A DNA stretch of 64,000 nucleotides from a virus, in IMG/VR virus record IMGVR_UViG_3300028392_000053, positions 1 to 64,000 of that record. The stretch is one strand, 5' to 3'. The notes under the pieces are model-generated. The model had not been told where the DNA came from. It saw only the letters and a program-made list of their open reading frames with translations, and did not search any database. A program made the position numbers and the translations under genes. The number at the start of each line of letters is the position of its first letter. Position 1 is the stretch's first letter. Below, piece after piece: positions 20,913 through 29,937 of the stretch.

Positions 20913-21784
20913 TCATAGGCGCATTCAACAACTATACAGATTATGATGTACTCAAACCTTGGGTGCAGTCAATCAAAGATACCGGTTTCAAAGGTGATAC
21001 TGTATTATTTGCAATTGGAACTACACCAGAATTGGTGAAGAAACTAGGTGAAGAAAGTGTGATTGTCATATCACTTCCTAAAAATGATAGCATGATGATT
21101 CATATGCAACGTTTCATACACATCTATAACTTTCTGAAACAAAAAGATTATCGTTATGTTGTTTCAACTGATGTGCGTGATGTTATCTTTCAATCGAACC
21201 CATTCGACTATATTGAAGATAAAATGAATTCAATGTACGTAAAAGGACTTATCGCATCATCAGAAGTAATTAAAATTCAAGACGAAGAATGGAACAGAGA
21301 CAACATTCTCAAAAATTTTGGAGAATACTTTTATAATGAAGTGAAAGAAAATGAAGTTTGTAATGTAGGTATTCTTGCAGGTCGTTCTGAAACAATTAAA
21401 GAATTGTGTTTTTATCTTTATCAGTTTTCATTGAACCGCCCTGATTGGGTTTGCGACCAAGCCGCTTATAATGTGTTGCTTGGTACAAGACTTTGGTCAT
21501 CACACACACATGTGACAAAATTAAAAGATGCATGGGCTGTGAATGCACATGTGACAAACAAACCAGACCTTGTTGAAAAGCTGAAACCATATTTATTGGA
21601 AAAGGCACCTACAATGTCCAAAGAAGGTCTTATTGTAAATTCAAATGGTAAACCTTTTGTTATTGTTCATCAGTATGATAGAGTTCCAGAATGGATGGAA
21701 TATTTCTCTAAAAAATATGGAACAAATATAACAAAAGACACCAATACTGGCAGTTCGCCTAAATACTTTCTGTACAACACATAA
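20894..21784 (+). CDS. GT-A type glycosyltransferase-like protein
   Basis: 296 aa. Y-R-Y-VVSTDVRDVIFQSNPF near residue 85 has the D-x-D-like donor site of GT-A enzymes, and EVCNVGILAGRSE is typical of galactosyl or mannosyl transferases of this shape. Its ATG is inside the previous gene. Confidence 0.7.
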   Translation: MAQKDLIIGAFNNYTDYDVLKPWVQSIKDTGFKGDTVLFAIGTTPELVKKLGEESVIVISLPKNDSMMIHMQRFIHIYNFLKQKDYRYVVSTDVRDVIFQSNPFDYIEDKMNSMYVKGLIASSEVIKIQDEEWNRDNILKNFGEYFYNEVKENEVCNVGILAGRSETIKELCFYLYQFSLNRPDWVCDQAAYNVLLGTRLWSSHTHVTKLKDAWAVNAHVTNKPDLVEKLKPYLLEKAPTMSKEGLIVNSNGKPFVIVHQYDRVPEWMEYFSKKYGTNITKDTNTGSSPKYFLYNT

Positions 21785-21796
21785 AATTCGTAATTT

Positions 21797-21804
21797 AATA
21801 AATA
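21797..21804 (+). promoter_or_regulatory. possible late promoter box
   Basis: AATAAATA, similar to the T4 late box, in one of the few intergenic gaps of the glycan cassette, 12 bp before the next start. Confidence 0.3.
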
Positions 21805-21816
21805 TGGGACTTTGAA

Positions 21817-22647
21817 ATGAGCAAAATTAGTATTGTAACCGCATTCTATGATATCGGCCGTGGTGACTGGTCAACAAGCACCGAGAAAAATGGTGGACCC
21901 CTTCCACATTATCTACAACGTTCAGTTGACAAATATATCGATCACTTCACACGCATGTGTGAGATTGATACTGAAATCATTGTATACACTTCACCTGACA
22001 TTGCGCCACGTTTGGCCGCAATTTCTCCTAATGTTAAAGTAGTTGAGTATGACTACTTCAATATTCACCAAGAACTCCGTGATAAGATTGAAGAAATTCA
22101 AAAATCACCAGAGTTCGTCAAAAAAATTAATCCTTATCAAGTCCGTAATCCAGAATATTGGTCGAAAGACTATGTTGGTGTTACATCACTCAAAGCATTC
22201 TATGTTGCAGATGCATTTGAACGTGGTCTAATCACGAATGAATTTGCCGCATGGGTTGACTTTGGTTATTGCCGTGATGATGAACATATTCCAACAAGCA
22301 AAACTTGGGAATATGATTTCACTCCAGGACTGATGCACTATTTTAATTATCGTGATCCAGAATTCAAACAGGCTAAACAACAAGTTTCGATGGCTGTACA
22401 GAATAATGTTGTATTCGTTATTGGTGGTGTATTTGTTGCACAGAAAGAACCGTGGCAAGTTTTGGCTGTTGACATGAAAGAAGCCCTCGAATATTTGATG
22501 AGCATTGGTCTTGTTGACGATGACCAAGGTTTGTTGCTGATGGCATATTTTAAAAATCCCGACATGTATGAACTTCATAAGATGCCTCTTGATGCGCCTA
22601 TTGAAGATGTACGTTCTATTTTAAGAAAGTTTAATAAACATGAGTAA
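21817..22647 (+). CDS. HtrL/YibB-family glycosyltransferase-like protein
   Basis: 276 aa. SIVTAFYDIGRGDW at the N-terminus, EIIVYTSPDIAPRL, and AAWVDFGYCRDDEHIPTSKTW near residue 145 match the HtrL/YibB (WlaTC) group, linked to surface polysaccharide. The gene overlaps the next by eight bases. Confidence 0.75.
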   Translation: MSKISIVTAFYDIGRGDWSTSTEKNGGPLPHYLQRSVDKYIDHFTRMCEIDTEIIVYTSPDIAPRLAAISPNVKVVEYDYFNIHQELRDKIEEIQKSPEFVKKINPYQVRNPEYWSKDYVGVTSLKAFYVADAFERGLITNEFAAWVDFGYCRDDEHIPTSKTWEYDFTPGLMHYFNYRDPEFKQAKQQVSMAVQNNVVFVIGGVFVAQKEPWQVLAVDMKEALEYLMSIGLVDDDQGLLLMAYFKNPDMYELHKMPLDAPIEDVRSILRKFNKHE

Positions 22648-24022
22648 GTTAGTTATTTTCGACCTTGATGGAGTTTTGATTGATTCGCGTGAACTACATT
22701 ATGATGCACTCAATGATGCACTCCGTAAAGTTGGTGAAGAATTTGTAATTACACGTGAAGAACATCTCAGTAAGTATGATGGTCTGAATACGACTAGAAA
22801 ATTAAAAATGTTGACCGAACAAAAAGGTCTTCCAATTTCAACGTATGACCAAGTTTGGCAAGACAAACAAGAAGCAACATTCAAGTTAGTGCGTGGTTTT
22901 TGTAAAGAGTATTTGTTACAAACTATCTTCCGCCAAATCAAGGCGCGTGGTTATAAAATTGCTGTAGCATCAAATGCAATTCGTGAAACTGTAAAATTAT
23001 CTCTACTAAGTATTGGTGTGATGGACGAAGTTGATTATTTCGTCAGTAATGAGGATGTGGCGAGGGCTAAACCTTATCCAGAAATGTACTGGAAATGTAT
23101 GACAGCACTCAATGCACTTCCTAAAAATACAATTATTGTAGAAGATAGTCACATTGGACGCCAAGGCGCATTGGACTCTGGAGCGCACCTGCTTGCAGTT
23201 GAAAATGCAAAAGAAGTTAACTCTGAACATATGATGCAAAGGATTTATGACCTGATGAATACGATTGAAGGTACAAGCAAAAAGTCTCTACCATGGAGAG
23301 ATAAAAAATTGAATATTTTGATTCCAATGGCTGGCGCTGGCTCACGTTTTGCACAAGCTGGATACACTTTCCCTAAACCTCTTATTGAAGTTCGTGGTAA
23401 ACCAATGATTCAAGTTGTGGTAGAGAACCTGAATATCGAAGCAAATTATATTTTCTTAGTTCAAAAAGAACACTATGACAAATACAATCTGAAGTATCTT
23501 TTAAATTTGATTGCACCAAATTGCAAGATTGTTCAAGTTGATGGCATCACAGAGGGTGCGGCTTGCACAACTCTCCTTGCTAAAGAATACATCGATAATG
23601 ATGCACCGTTGGTTATGGCTAACTCCGACCAGTTTGTTGAATGGAACTCCAATGAATGTATGTACGCATTCTCAGCAGATTCTATCGATGGTGGTATTCT
23701 CACATTCAAAGCAACACATCCAAAATGGTCCTATGCTAAACTAGACGAAGATGGTTTTGTTTCAGAAGTTGCAGAGAAGAAAGTCATTTCAGATGAAGCA
23801 ACAGTTGGTATTTACTACTGGCGTCACGGCTCGGACTATGTTAAATATGCTGAACAGATGATTAAGAAAGACATTCGGACTAATGGTGAGTTCTACACTT
23901 GCCCCGTGTTCAACGAAGCCGTTGGTGATGGTAAAAAAGTTCGCGTAAAAAATATTGAAAAAATGTGGGGCATCGGCACACCTGAAGACCTGAATTATTT
24001 CTTAGACAATCATAAGGAATAA
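22640..24022 (+). CDS. HAD phosphatase - sugar nucleotidyltransferase fusion
   Basis: 460 aa, two enzymes in one chain. Residues 1-210 are a HAD hydrolase: nucleophile motif VIFDLDGVLIDS, AVASNAIRE, and IIVEDSHIGRQGA. From about residue 222 comes a nucleotidyltransferase with NILIPMAGAGSRFAQAGYTF (signature GxGxRF), PKPLIEVRGKPMI and the metal-binding MANSDQFVEW. It probably dephosphorylates and activates a sugar for the neighbouring glycosyltransferases. Confidence 0.85.
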   Translation: MSKLVIFDLDGVLIDSRELHYDALNDALRKVGEEFVITREEHLSKYDGLNTTRKLKMLTEQKGLPISTYDQVWQDKQEATFKLVRGFCKEYLLQTIFRQIKARGYKIAVASNAIRETVKLSLLSIGVMDEVDYFVSNEDVARAKPYPEMYWKCMTALNALPKNTIIVEDSHIGRQGALDSGAHLLAVENAKEVNSEHMMQRIYDLMNTIEGTSKKSLPWRDKKLNILIPMAGAGSRFAQAGYTFPKPLIEVRGKPMIQVVVENLNIEANYIFLVQKEHYDKYNLKYLLNLIAPNCKIVQVDGITEGAACTTLLAKEYIDNDAPLVMANSDQFVEWNSNECMYAFSADSIDGGILTFKATHPKWSYAKLDEDGFVSEVAEKKVISDEATVGIYYWRHGSDYVKYAEQMIKKDIRTNGEFYTCPVFNEAVGDGKKVRVKNIEKMWGIGTPEDLNYFLDNHKE

Positions 24023-24024
24023 AA

Positions 24025-24636
24025 ATGATTTTATTTGATGTAGGCACGCATCACGGGCAAAATTCTTTGAACATAACACATCGTAATCCTGATGTTATTT
24101 GTTATGCGTTCGAACCCACACCTGAACTTGCAAGGCTTCTCCGTATTGCCGCTGAAGCAAGGAATATGAAAGAACGTTATCATGTTTACGAACATGCTAT
24201 TTCAGATTTTGACGGAGAAGCGGATTTTCATATGGTACAAGGTGATACTGGTTCAGCTTCACTCAATGAATTCTCAGATAACTTATCCGAAATTTGGCCA
24301 GGTCGAACAGACTTTGTTGTTCGTGGCTCCAAAAAAGTTAATGTGTATAGACTGGACACTTGGTTAACAATTTTTGCACCAGAAATTACTTGTATTGGCC
24401 ATCTACACATTGATGCACAAGGTTCAGACCTCGCCGTACTCAAAGGACTTGGAGAAAAAATATCGATGGTACAATCTGGTGTTATTGAAGTGCCACAAGA
24501 AGATAACCTAAGACTTTATAAAGGTCAACACACCAAACAAGATGCACTTGACTTTTTGGAACAAAACGGATTTGTGATTGATAAGATTATATCACAAGTA
24601 AATGAAGAAAACTTATATTTTGTGAGGAAAAAATGA
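24025..24636 (+). CDS. FkbM-family methyltransferase
   Basis: 203 aa. SAM site MILFDVGTHHGQNSL at the very N-terminus, YAFEPTPE, EHAISDFDGEADFHM and the late IDAQGSDLAVLKG are FkbM features. It likely O-methylates a glycan made by this cassette. The stop overlaps the next ATG. Confidence 0.85.
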   Translation: MILFDVGTHHGQNSLNITHRNPDVICYAFEPTPELARLLRIAAEARNMKERYHVYEHAISDFDGEADFHMVQGDTGSASLNEFSDNLSEIWPGRTDFVVRGSKKVNVYRLDTWLTIFAPEITCIGHLHIDAQGSDLAVLKGLGEKISMVQSGVIEVPQEDNLRLYKGQHTKQDALDFLEQNGFVIDKIISQVNEENLYFVRKK

Positions 24637-25349
24637 AAGTAGCATTGTTATTAACCGGTCATTTGCGTTGTTGGGAACAGGTTGCTCCCAATACAAGACA
24701 ACATATTATCGACAAATACAATGCTGATGTTTTTCTCGAAACGTGGGACTCGGAAGCATATTGGGACCCACATTCACAAAAAGGTATAACTGATACAGGA
24801 CCTAAAATTGATTTCGGTAAAGTGAATGAAGCATACAAACCTGTGCGACAAATGCGTTTCGATAGATATGAAATTTTTGAAGAAAACTTTTCAAAACGTG
24901 CGGAACAATTTACCAATTTTTATCATGTGCCGAAGAATCAAGTTTCTATGTGGTTTAAAGTCGGCCGTGGAATGACGATGGTCGAAGACTATATGATGTT
25001 AACTGGAGAACCATATGACCTAGTAATACGTATGCGTCCAGATTTATATTTGAATGAACCTTTGCCGGATTTTGATCCGAATAAATTCTATACACTAGGT
25101 TATAGAAATCATATGGGTCAGGGTACTTCTGACATGATTCAGATTGGTAATTTCTTTTCAATGAGTTTGTTTTGTAAAGTTCTAAATCATCTACCTCAAC
25201 TTTATAAAGAAACTGGTTTGTTATGCCCTCATGTTATCTCAGAGCATTTCATTAAACGCCTAGGTTTACCTTGGGAAGAATTTATGATTAACAAAACACT
25301 CATGCATACACCACTCGGTGAATATAAACATAAGAGTCTCTATCAATGA
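24633..25349 (+). CDS. glycosyltransferase-like protein, paralogue of 25773-26501
   Basis: 238 aa. KVALLLTGHLRCWEQV, NADVFLETWDSE and LVIRMRPDLYLNEPLP match the second protein at 25773 (LALCLSGQARSRFEAY, VDVFCHTW, FVIRSRFDLALN), so they are paralogues. The family is found in phage and capsule loci; the reaction is not established. Confidence 0.65.
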   Translation: MKVALLLTGHLRCWEQVAPNTRQHIIDKYNADVFLETWDSEAYWDPHSQKGITDTGPKIDFGKVNEAYKPVRQMRFDRYEIFEENFSKRAEQFTNFYHVPKNQVSMWFKVGRGMTMVEDYMMLTGEPYDLVIRMRPDLYLNEPLPDFDPNKFYTLGYRNHMGQGTSDMIQIGNFFSMSLFCKVLNHLPQLYKETGLLCPHVISEHFIKRLGLPWEEFMINKTLMHTPLGEYKHKSLYQ

Positions 25350-25837
25350 TTTACATTGCACACCGTGGACTCTTTGAAGGTCCAGATAAAGAAAAAGAAA
25401 ATCATCCGGACCAAATACGCACAGCATTAAAAAAAGGATACGATTGCGAAGTAGACCTTTGGAGAATTGAAAGAGAATGGTGGTTGGGTCATGATGAACC
25501 AACATATCGTGTTGATGAACCTTTCATTGGCCAACAAGGGTTGTGGTTACATTGTAAAAATTTAGATGCGCTCTATGAATTGATAAAAAGACCATTTAAA
25601 TACATTTACTTTTGGCACCAAGAAGATGATTTTACTTTAACATCCAACGATGTTATTTGGACATATCCTGGAAAACACCTGACTAATAGATCAGTTGCCG
25701 TTGTTCCAGAAAGGTGTGAAGGATATTGGAAGCATGTTAAAACTTTAGACTTAGTTGGAGTGTGTACAGATTATGTTGAAAAATTCATTTCCGAAACTAG
25801 CACTTTGCCTGTCGGGTCAAGCCAGAAGCAGATTTGA
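25346..25837 (+). CDS. short GDPD-like phosphodiesterase
   Basis: 163 aa. MIYIAHRGLFEGPDKEKENH, CEVDLW and WWLGHDEPTYRVD match the catalytic start of glycerophosphodiester phosphodiesterases (HRG, E-x-D, H), but the usual 240-residue barrel is shorter here. Likely acts on a phosphodiester in a surface glycan; inferred from context. Confidence 0.7.
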   Translation: MIYIAHRGLFEGPDKEKENHPDQIRTALKKGYDCEVDLWRIEREWWLGHDEPTYRVDEPFIGQQGLWLHCKNLDALYELIKRPFKYIYFWHQEDDFTLTSNDVIWTYPGKHLTNRSVAVVPERCEGYWKHVKTLDLVGVCTDYVEKFISETSTLPVGSSQKQI

Positions 25838-26501
25838 AGCATACCGATACATCAAAAAGAACTTGCTTGATGTATATGATGTTGATGTTTTTTGCCATAC
25901 ATGGAAACCACAAAGTTCCGCAATTAAGTTATTTGAAGAATTAAATACGCTTTACAAACCTGTACTTTTTTCTTATGATACACCACTATCAGAATCAATA
26001 AATTCCGATCTATTTGTTCCGAATGCATCACATCCGGCAAACTTTTGCACATCGATGTTTTATTCAATATACCGAACAAATGACCTCAGGATTCGCCACC
26101 AGACACTAAATGATGTAAAATATGATTTTGTTATTAGAAGTAGATTTGACTTGGCACTTAATAAAGTCATTGACTTTTCTTCCTTGGAGAAAGGTAAAGT
26201 CTACGTATCAAAAGATACGGCCGGACCGAATCCTTTACTGAATGACCAGTTTGCTATCTCTGACCCCGACACGATGAACGTGTACGCTTCAACTTTTCTA
26301 CACCTAAGAAAGTTGCATGATTCTGGTGTTCAGTTATGTGGCCATGAAATGCTCCATGAGCAACTCACAAGTAATTCTATACCAGTTGAACGTATTGATA
26401 TAGATCATCCATTTGTTGATGGTAAATTTAACATAGGAAAGCATTCTTTAATTAGAGATGACATGAATAAATGGGTGGATATTAAGATTTGGGGTTACTA
26501 A
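25773..26501 (+). CDS. glycosyltransferase-like protein
   Basis: 242 aa from ATG 25773 (an in-frame TTG lies at 25755). KLALCLSGQARSRFEAYRYI, VDVFCHTWKP, KYDFVIRSRFDLALNKVI and NDQFAISDPDTMNVYA resemble the 24633 gene product. It overlaps the GDPD-like gene by 65 bases in another frame and closes the cassette. Confidence 0.65.
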   Translation: MLKNSFPKLALCLSGQARSRFEAYRYIKKNLLDVYDVDVFCHTWKPQSSAIKLFEELNTLYKPVLFSYDTPLSESINSDLFVPNASHPANFCTSMFYSIYRTNDLRIRHQTLNDVKYDFVIRSRFDLALNKVIDFSSLEKGKVYVSKDTAGPNPLLNDQFAISDPDTMNVYASTFLHLRKLHDSGVQLCGHEMLHEQLTSNSIPVERIDIDHPFVDGKFNIGKHSLIRDDMNKWVDIKIWGY

Positions 26502-26504
26502 ATA
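26497..26504 (+). promoter_or_regulatory. possible late promoter box
   Basis: ACTAAATA, resembling the T4 late box, in the gap before the first gene of the virion-type block. Confidence 0.3.
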
Positions 26505-26538
26505 ACATATAGTCACAGTGTACTAACCAGAGAATTTA

Positions 26539-27735
26539 ATGATACCTTTTTCCCGATTTTTGACCGAACAGGAAGACCCTGAAGACGGTGCCAGCCGACA
26601 GATTAAACACCTGACGCACGTTGAAGACCGACCACTCCAGACTGGAGAAAAGGGTGCAAAACATGCTATCAAATCTTTAACTGCTGCCGCAAATCACATA
26701 CAACAAGGTAAAAAAAGTTCAGAGTTAACCACAAAATATGATGGTTCTCCTGCTATCGTTTATGGTCATCAACCTGAAAACGGTAAGTTCTTTGTAGCAT
26801 CAAAATCAGCTTTCAACAAGACTCCAAAGATTAACTACACACCCGCTGATATTGAAAGGAACCACGGCCACGCGCCAGGTTTGGTTAGCAAATTAAAAGA
26901 CGCACTGAAACATCTACCGAAGGTTGCACCAGAGAAAGGCGTATACCAAGGCGACATGATGTTTTCACAAGATGACAAAAAACCAGTCAAAGGCGGTGGA
27001 ACATCTTTTCATCCAAACCCATCAGGATTAACATATACTGCACACGGCACACATGAAAGTGCCGTTAAGAAGGCTAAAATTGGTGTTGTTACACATCTTT
27101 CCTATACAGGTAAAGATGCTGGCAGTTTAAATGCATCACATGAAGTTGACCACGAAAACTTCAAGCCACACCCCGATGTATTCTCAGTTGATCCTAGAAT
27201 GGATACATCAAAAGTTCATTTTGGTCCTAAAGATCGTGCAGAATTTAATAAACATATTGCTGCCGCACAGGCTGTACATGACACACACGGTGATGACATG
27301 TATGCTGGTACATCAACACATCGTGGAGTTGGTGGAGCATTAGAAACATATATGAACCATACGGTTCGCTCGGGTGAAACGCCGCACCACCAGAATTTTA
27401 AAAATTGGTTAGAAACAACCGAAAATAAAAAGATAGATAAGCTAAAGGTTGAAAAGAACAGAACAGTAAAACAAAAAGAACTAAAAGACCAACTTGGTAA
27501 AATTGAAAGAAACAAAAAACACTACAATAATTTATTCAAAATGCATCAGCATTTGCAGAAAGCAAAAAACGTGCTAATTAATGTAATGAATCAACATCAA
27601 GAGTTTCAACATACACATGGTGGTGAAGCGGCAAATCCAGAAGGATATGTTTTTCATCACGGAAAAGAATCTGATAAGTTTGTTAACCGTGCAGAATTTT
27701 CACGTAGGAACTTTGCGGGAATTAGAAACATATGA
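26539..27735 (+). CDS. DUF6267 protein with ligase-type KxDG motif
   Basis: 398 aa. TTKYDGSPAIVYG near residue 66 is the adenylylation motif of the DNA/RNA ligase superfamily. KGVYQGDMMFS near 135 and PEGYVFHH near 375 fit motifs III and IV. The protein is Lys/His-rich. I recognise it as DUF6267, usually beside head genes; ligase activity is not shown. Overlaps the next gene by four bases. Confidence 0.7.
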   Translation: MIPFSRFLTEQEDPEDGASRQIKHLTHVEDRPLQTGEKGAKHAIKSLTAAANHIQQGKKSSELTTKYDGSPAIVYGHQPENGKFFVASKSAFNKTPKINYTPADIERNHGHAPGLVSKLKDALKHLPKVAPEKGVYQGDMMFSQDDKKPVKGGGTSFHPNPSGLTYTAHGTHESAVKKAKIGVVTHLSYTGKDAGSLNASHEVDHENFKPHPDVFSVDPRMDTSKVHFGPKDRAEFNKHIAAAQAVHDTHGDDMYAGTSTHRGVGGALETYMNHTVRSGETPHHQNFKNWLETTENKKIDKLKVEKNRTVKQKELKDQLGKIERNKKHYNNLFKMHQHLQKAKNVLINVMNQHQEFQHTHGGEAANPEGYVFHHGKESDKFVNRAEFSRRNFAGIRNI

Positions 27736-29630
27736 AAAAGTTTTTACAAAAAGTAGAAGAAGACATGCAAACACATAAGCCTGTTGTTATGGCTTTTGGG
27801 CGTATGAATCCGCCGACTATTGGACATGAAAAGTTAGTTAATCGTGTTCAACAAATTGCACACGATTATCATGCGCCACACCACATTATCCTTTCACATT
27901 CCGTTGATGCTAAAAAGAATCCTTTGGATGTTAAACGCAAACTAATCCACGCCAGAAGATTCTTTCCTGGTGCAAACATCGAAGCATCAAGCAAAGAACA
28001 ACCAACATTCTTACAACATGCGGCAAGACTGAATGCTATGGGACATGACCATTTGGTTATGGTTGCCGGTTCTGACCGTATTCCAGAATATGAAAAGAAA
28101 CTCCATCAATACAACGGCGAAGGTCCTGGTAAACTATACGACTTCAAAAAGATTGAAGTGAAGTCTGCTGGCCAACGTGATCCTGATGCAGAAGGTGCAG
28201 AAGGTATGTCAGCATCAAAAATGCGCGAACACGCACAAAATAACCACTTCTATGATTATGTTGATGCTCAAGGTAAAAAACAACCTGGATTCAAAAGTGG
28301 CATTCCATCACATGTATCAGAAAAACATGCAAAAGAATTATTCCGTGATGTTCGTAAAGGTATGGGTTTACACGAAAGTATCAATCATGGTTTATTCAAA
28401 GCTATTTTCATTTCTGGTGGTCCTGGTTCCGGTAAAGATATTATCATTCGTGAAGCTATTGCTGAACAGAACGCAGTTGAAATAACATCAACCACAGCAA
28501 TATCAATATTGAATGATAAACATAAACTATATGAGTTCTCACGTGATTCTCGCCGTGAAGCAATACGTCAGCGACAGCCTTTAGTTATCACAGGTACCAC
28601 AAACGAACAATATAATATTATTGCCATACGTGAGGAACTTGAGGAACTTGGTTACGAAACTATGATGGTTTTTGTTAACACATCAAATGAATCATCTAGA
28701 AAGCGTAACGAAGGTCACGAAAGAATGATGGTAGAATCTGTTCGTCAGGAAAGATGGGAAGTCACACAACTTGTGGCAGAAAAATTCAATCAGGCCTTTA
28801 AAAAATATTTAGAGTTTGATAATTCAATGGACCTGAATGAAGCAACTGAATTTGAAACGTCAGAGAAAGAAGAAGATATTTCAATCATATATGAAATGTC
28901 AAATTGGTTCTTTGACACTCCCGTTGAGAATGAAATCGCCGAATCTTGGATGACAAGGCACAAAAAACATAATATCAATAAGATGTTTGAAAACTTTATA
29001 ACAAAACCTACATTAGAAAAGGGATATAAAAAATATGTTTCAGAAACTAAAACAAATGGCAAGACTTCTAATGCCAAAGCAGGAACCTGTAGTTGCGGAA
29101 GCACCAAAGGACTCTTTACCGACAACATCTGTCCAAGTTGCGAACTTGTCAGAAGACAAGGTAAACCAGACGACATTAAAGACGGAGGAATTACCTCAAA
29201 CTCAGGTTACACGTTCAGAACCTACGAAAGCAGTAGTCCAACCATCACCGTCAAAGGTGCAGAAAAAGAACCCCGTTTCCAACAAGACGCAGACAAACAA
29301 AAATCCAAGAGGCAAAAAGCCGCAGGCGCCGAAAGCGGCAAAGTCTTAAGACCAGCAGGTGTTTCTCCTGAGTATGATACCCGTGGTTCAGGCACAGTTT
29401 ATCCAATGGCTGGTTTAAGTAATGTTAACTTTAAAGAACAAAGTGAGTATAAATATACCAGTACCGCAGAGGTGACACGCAAATCTTTCAATAAGTTTAG
29501 AAAAGAATCGATTGATTCTCCTAGCACAGAAATGGGAGTCACCGGTGGTGAATATGGACCATCAAATAAAGAACCAATGGATACTCTGAATAAAATACCA
29601 GTGAATCCACCAAAGAAAAAAAAGAAATGA
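27732..29630 (+). CDS. NMNAT-like cytidylyltransferase plus P-loop kinase protein
   Basis: 632 aa. VVMAFGRMNPPTIGHEKLV near residue 20 is the nucleotidyltransferase GRxxPxHxGH-type site, with GMSASKMREH near residue 158. A second domain has a Walker A ISGGPGSGKD near residue 232. A C-terminal part has a zinc-knuckle CSCGSTKG...CPSCE near residue 455 and a basic low-complexity tail. Coupled NAD-salvage type chemistry is known for NadR; its role in this virion-gene block is unknown. Confidence 0.75.
   Translation: MKKFLQKVEEDMQTHKPVVMAFGRMNPPTIGHEKLVNRVQQIAHDYHAPHHIILSHSVDAKKNPLDVKRKLIHARRFFPGANIEASSKEQPTFLQHAARLNAMGHDHLVMVAGSDRIPEYEKKLHQYNGEGPGKLYDFKKIEVKSAGQRDPDAEGAEGMSASKMREHAQNNHFYDYVDAQGKKQPGFKSGIPSHVSEKHAKELFRDVRKGMGLHESINHGLFKAIFISGGPGSGKDIIIREAIAEQNAVEITSTTAISILNDKHKLYEFSRDSRREAIRQRQPLVITGTTNEQYNIIAIREELEELGYETMMVFVNTSNESSRKRNEGHERMMVESVRQERWEVTQLVAEKFNQAFKKYLEFDNSMDLNEATEFETSEKEEDISIIYEMSNWFFDTPVENEIAESWMTRHKKHNINKMFENFITKPTLEKGYKKYVSETKTNGKTSNAKAGTCSCGSTKGLFTDNICPSCELVRRQGKPDDIKDGGITSNSGYTFRTYESSSPTITVKGAEKEPRFQQDADKQKSKRQKAAGAESGKVLRPAGVSPEYDTRGSGTVYPMAGLSNVNFKEQSEYKYTSTAEVTRKSFNKFRKESIDSPSTEMGVTGGEYGPSNKEPMDTLNKIPVNPPKKKKK
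29035..29349 (+). CDS. possible gene overlapped inside the NMNAT-kinase gene
   Basis: A 104-aa ORF in another frame, rich in Pro, Lys, Thr and Gln (EEL, PQAPKAAKS end). AGGG sits nine bases before the ATG. It could be a real nested gene or a chance ORF produced by biased composition; the host frame carries a convincing zinc knuckle over the same bases. Confidence 0.3.
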   Translation: MFQKLKQMARLLMPKQEPVVAEAPKDSLPTTSVQVANLSEDKVNQTTLKTEELPQTQVTRSEPTKAVVQPSPSKVQKKNPVSNKTQTNKNPRGKKPQAPKAAKS

Positions 29631-29920
29631 TAAGTTTCAAACAATTTTTAGAAGAATCTGCCGCATGGAAGCGCAAAGAAGGTAAAAACCCCGAAGGTGG
29701 TTTAAACCGTAAAGGTATTGCTTCTTATCGCAGAGAAAATCCAGGTTCTAAACTTTCGATGGCTGTAACGACACCTCCTTCCAAGTTAAAAGCTGGAAGC
29801 AAAGCGGCTAATAGAAGAAAATCATTCTGTGCTAGAATGGGTGGAATGCCAGGTCCTATGAAGGATGAAAAAGGTAGACCAACTAGAAAAGCATTATCAC
29901 TACGCAAATGGAACTGCTAA
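29627..29920 (+). CDS. DUF6321 phage protein
   Basis: 97 aa. AWKRKEGKNPEGGLNRKGI, SLAM-like KLSMAVTTPPSKLKAGSKA and RRKSFCARMGGM identify DUF6321, a basic protein common in T4-like marine phages. Possibly DNA- or head-associated. The start overlaps the preceding stop. Confidence 0.75.
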   Translation: MISFKQFLEESAAWKRKEGKNPEGGLNRKGIASYRRENPGSKLSMAVTTPPSKLKAGSKAANRRKSFCARMGGMPGPMKDEKGRPTRKALSLRKWNC

Positions 29921-29937
29921 TTTTAACGGAGACATAA

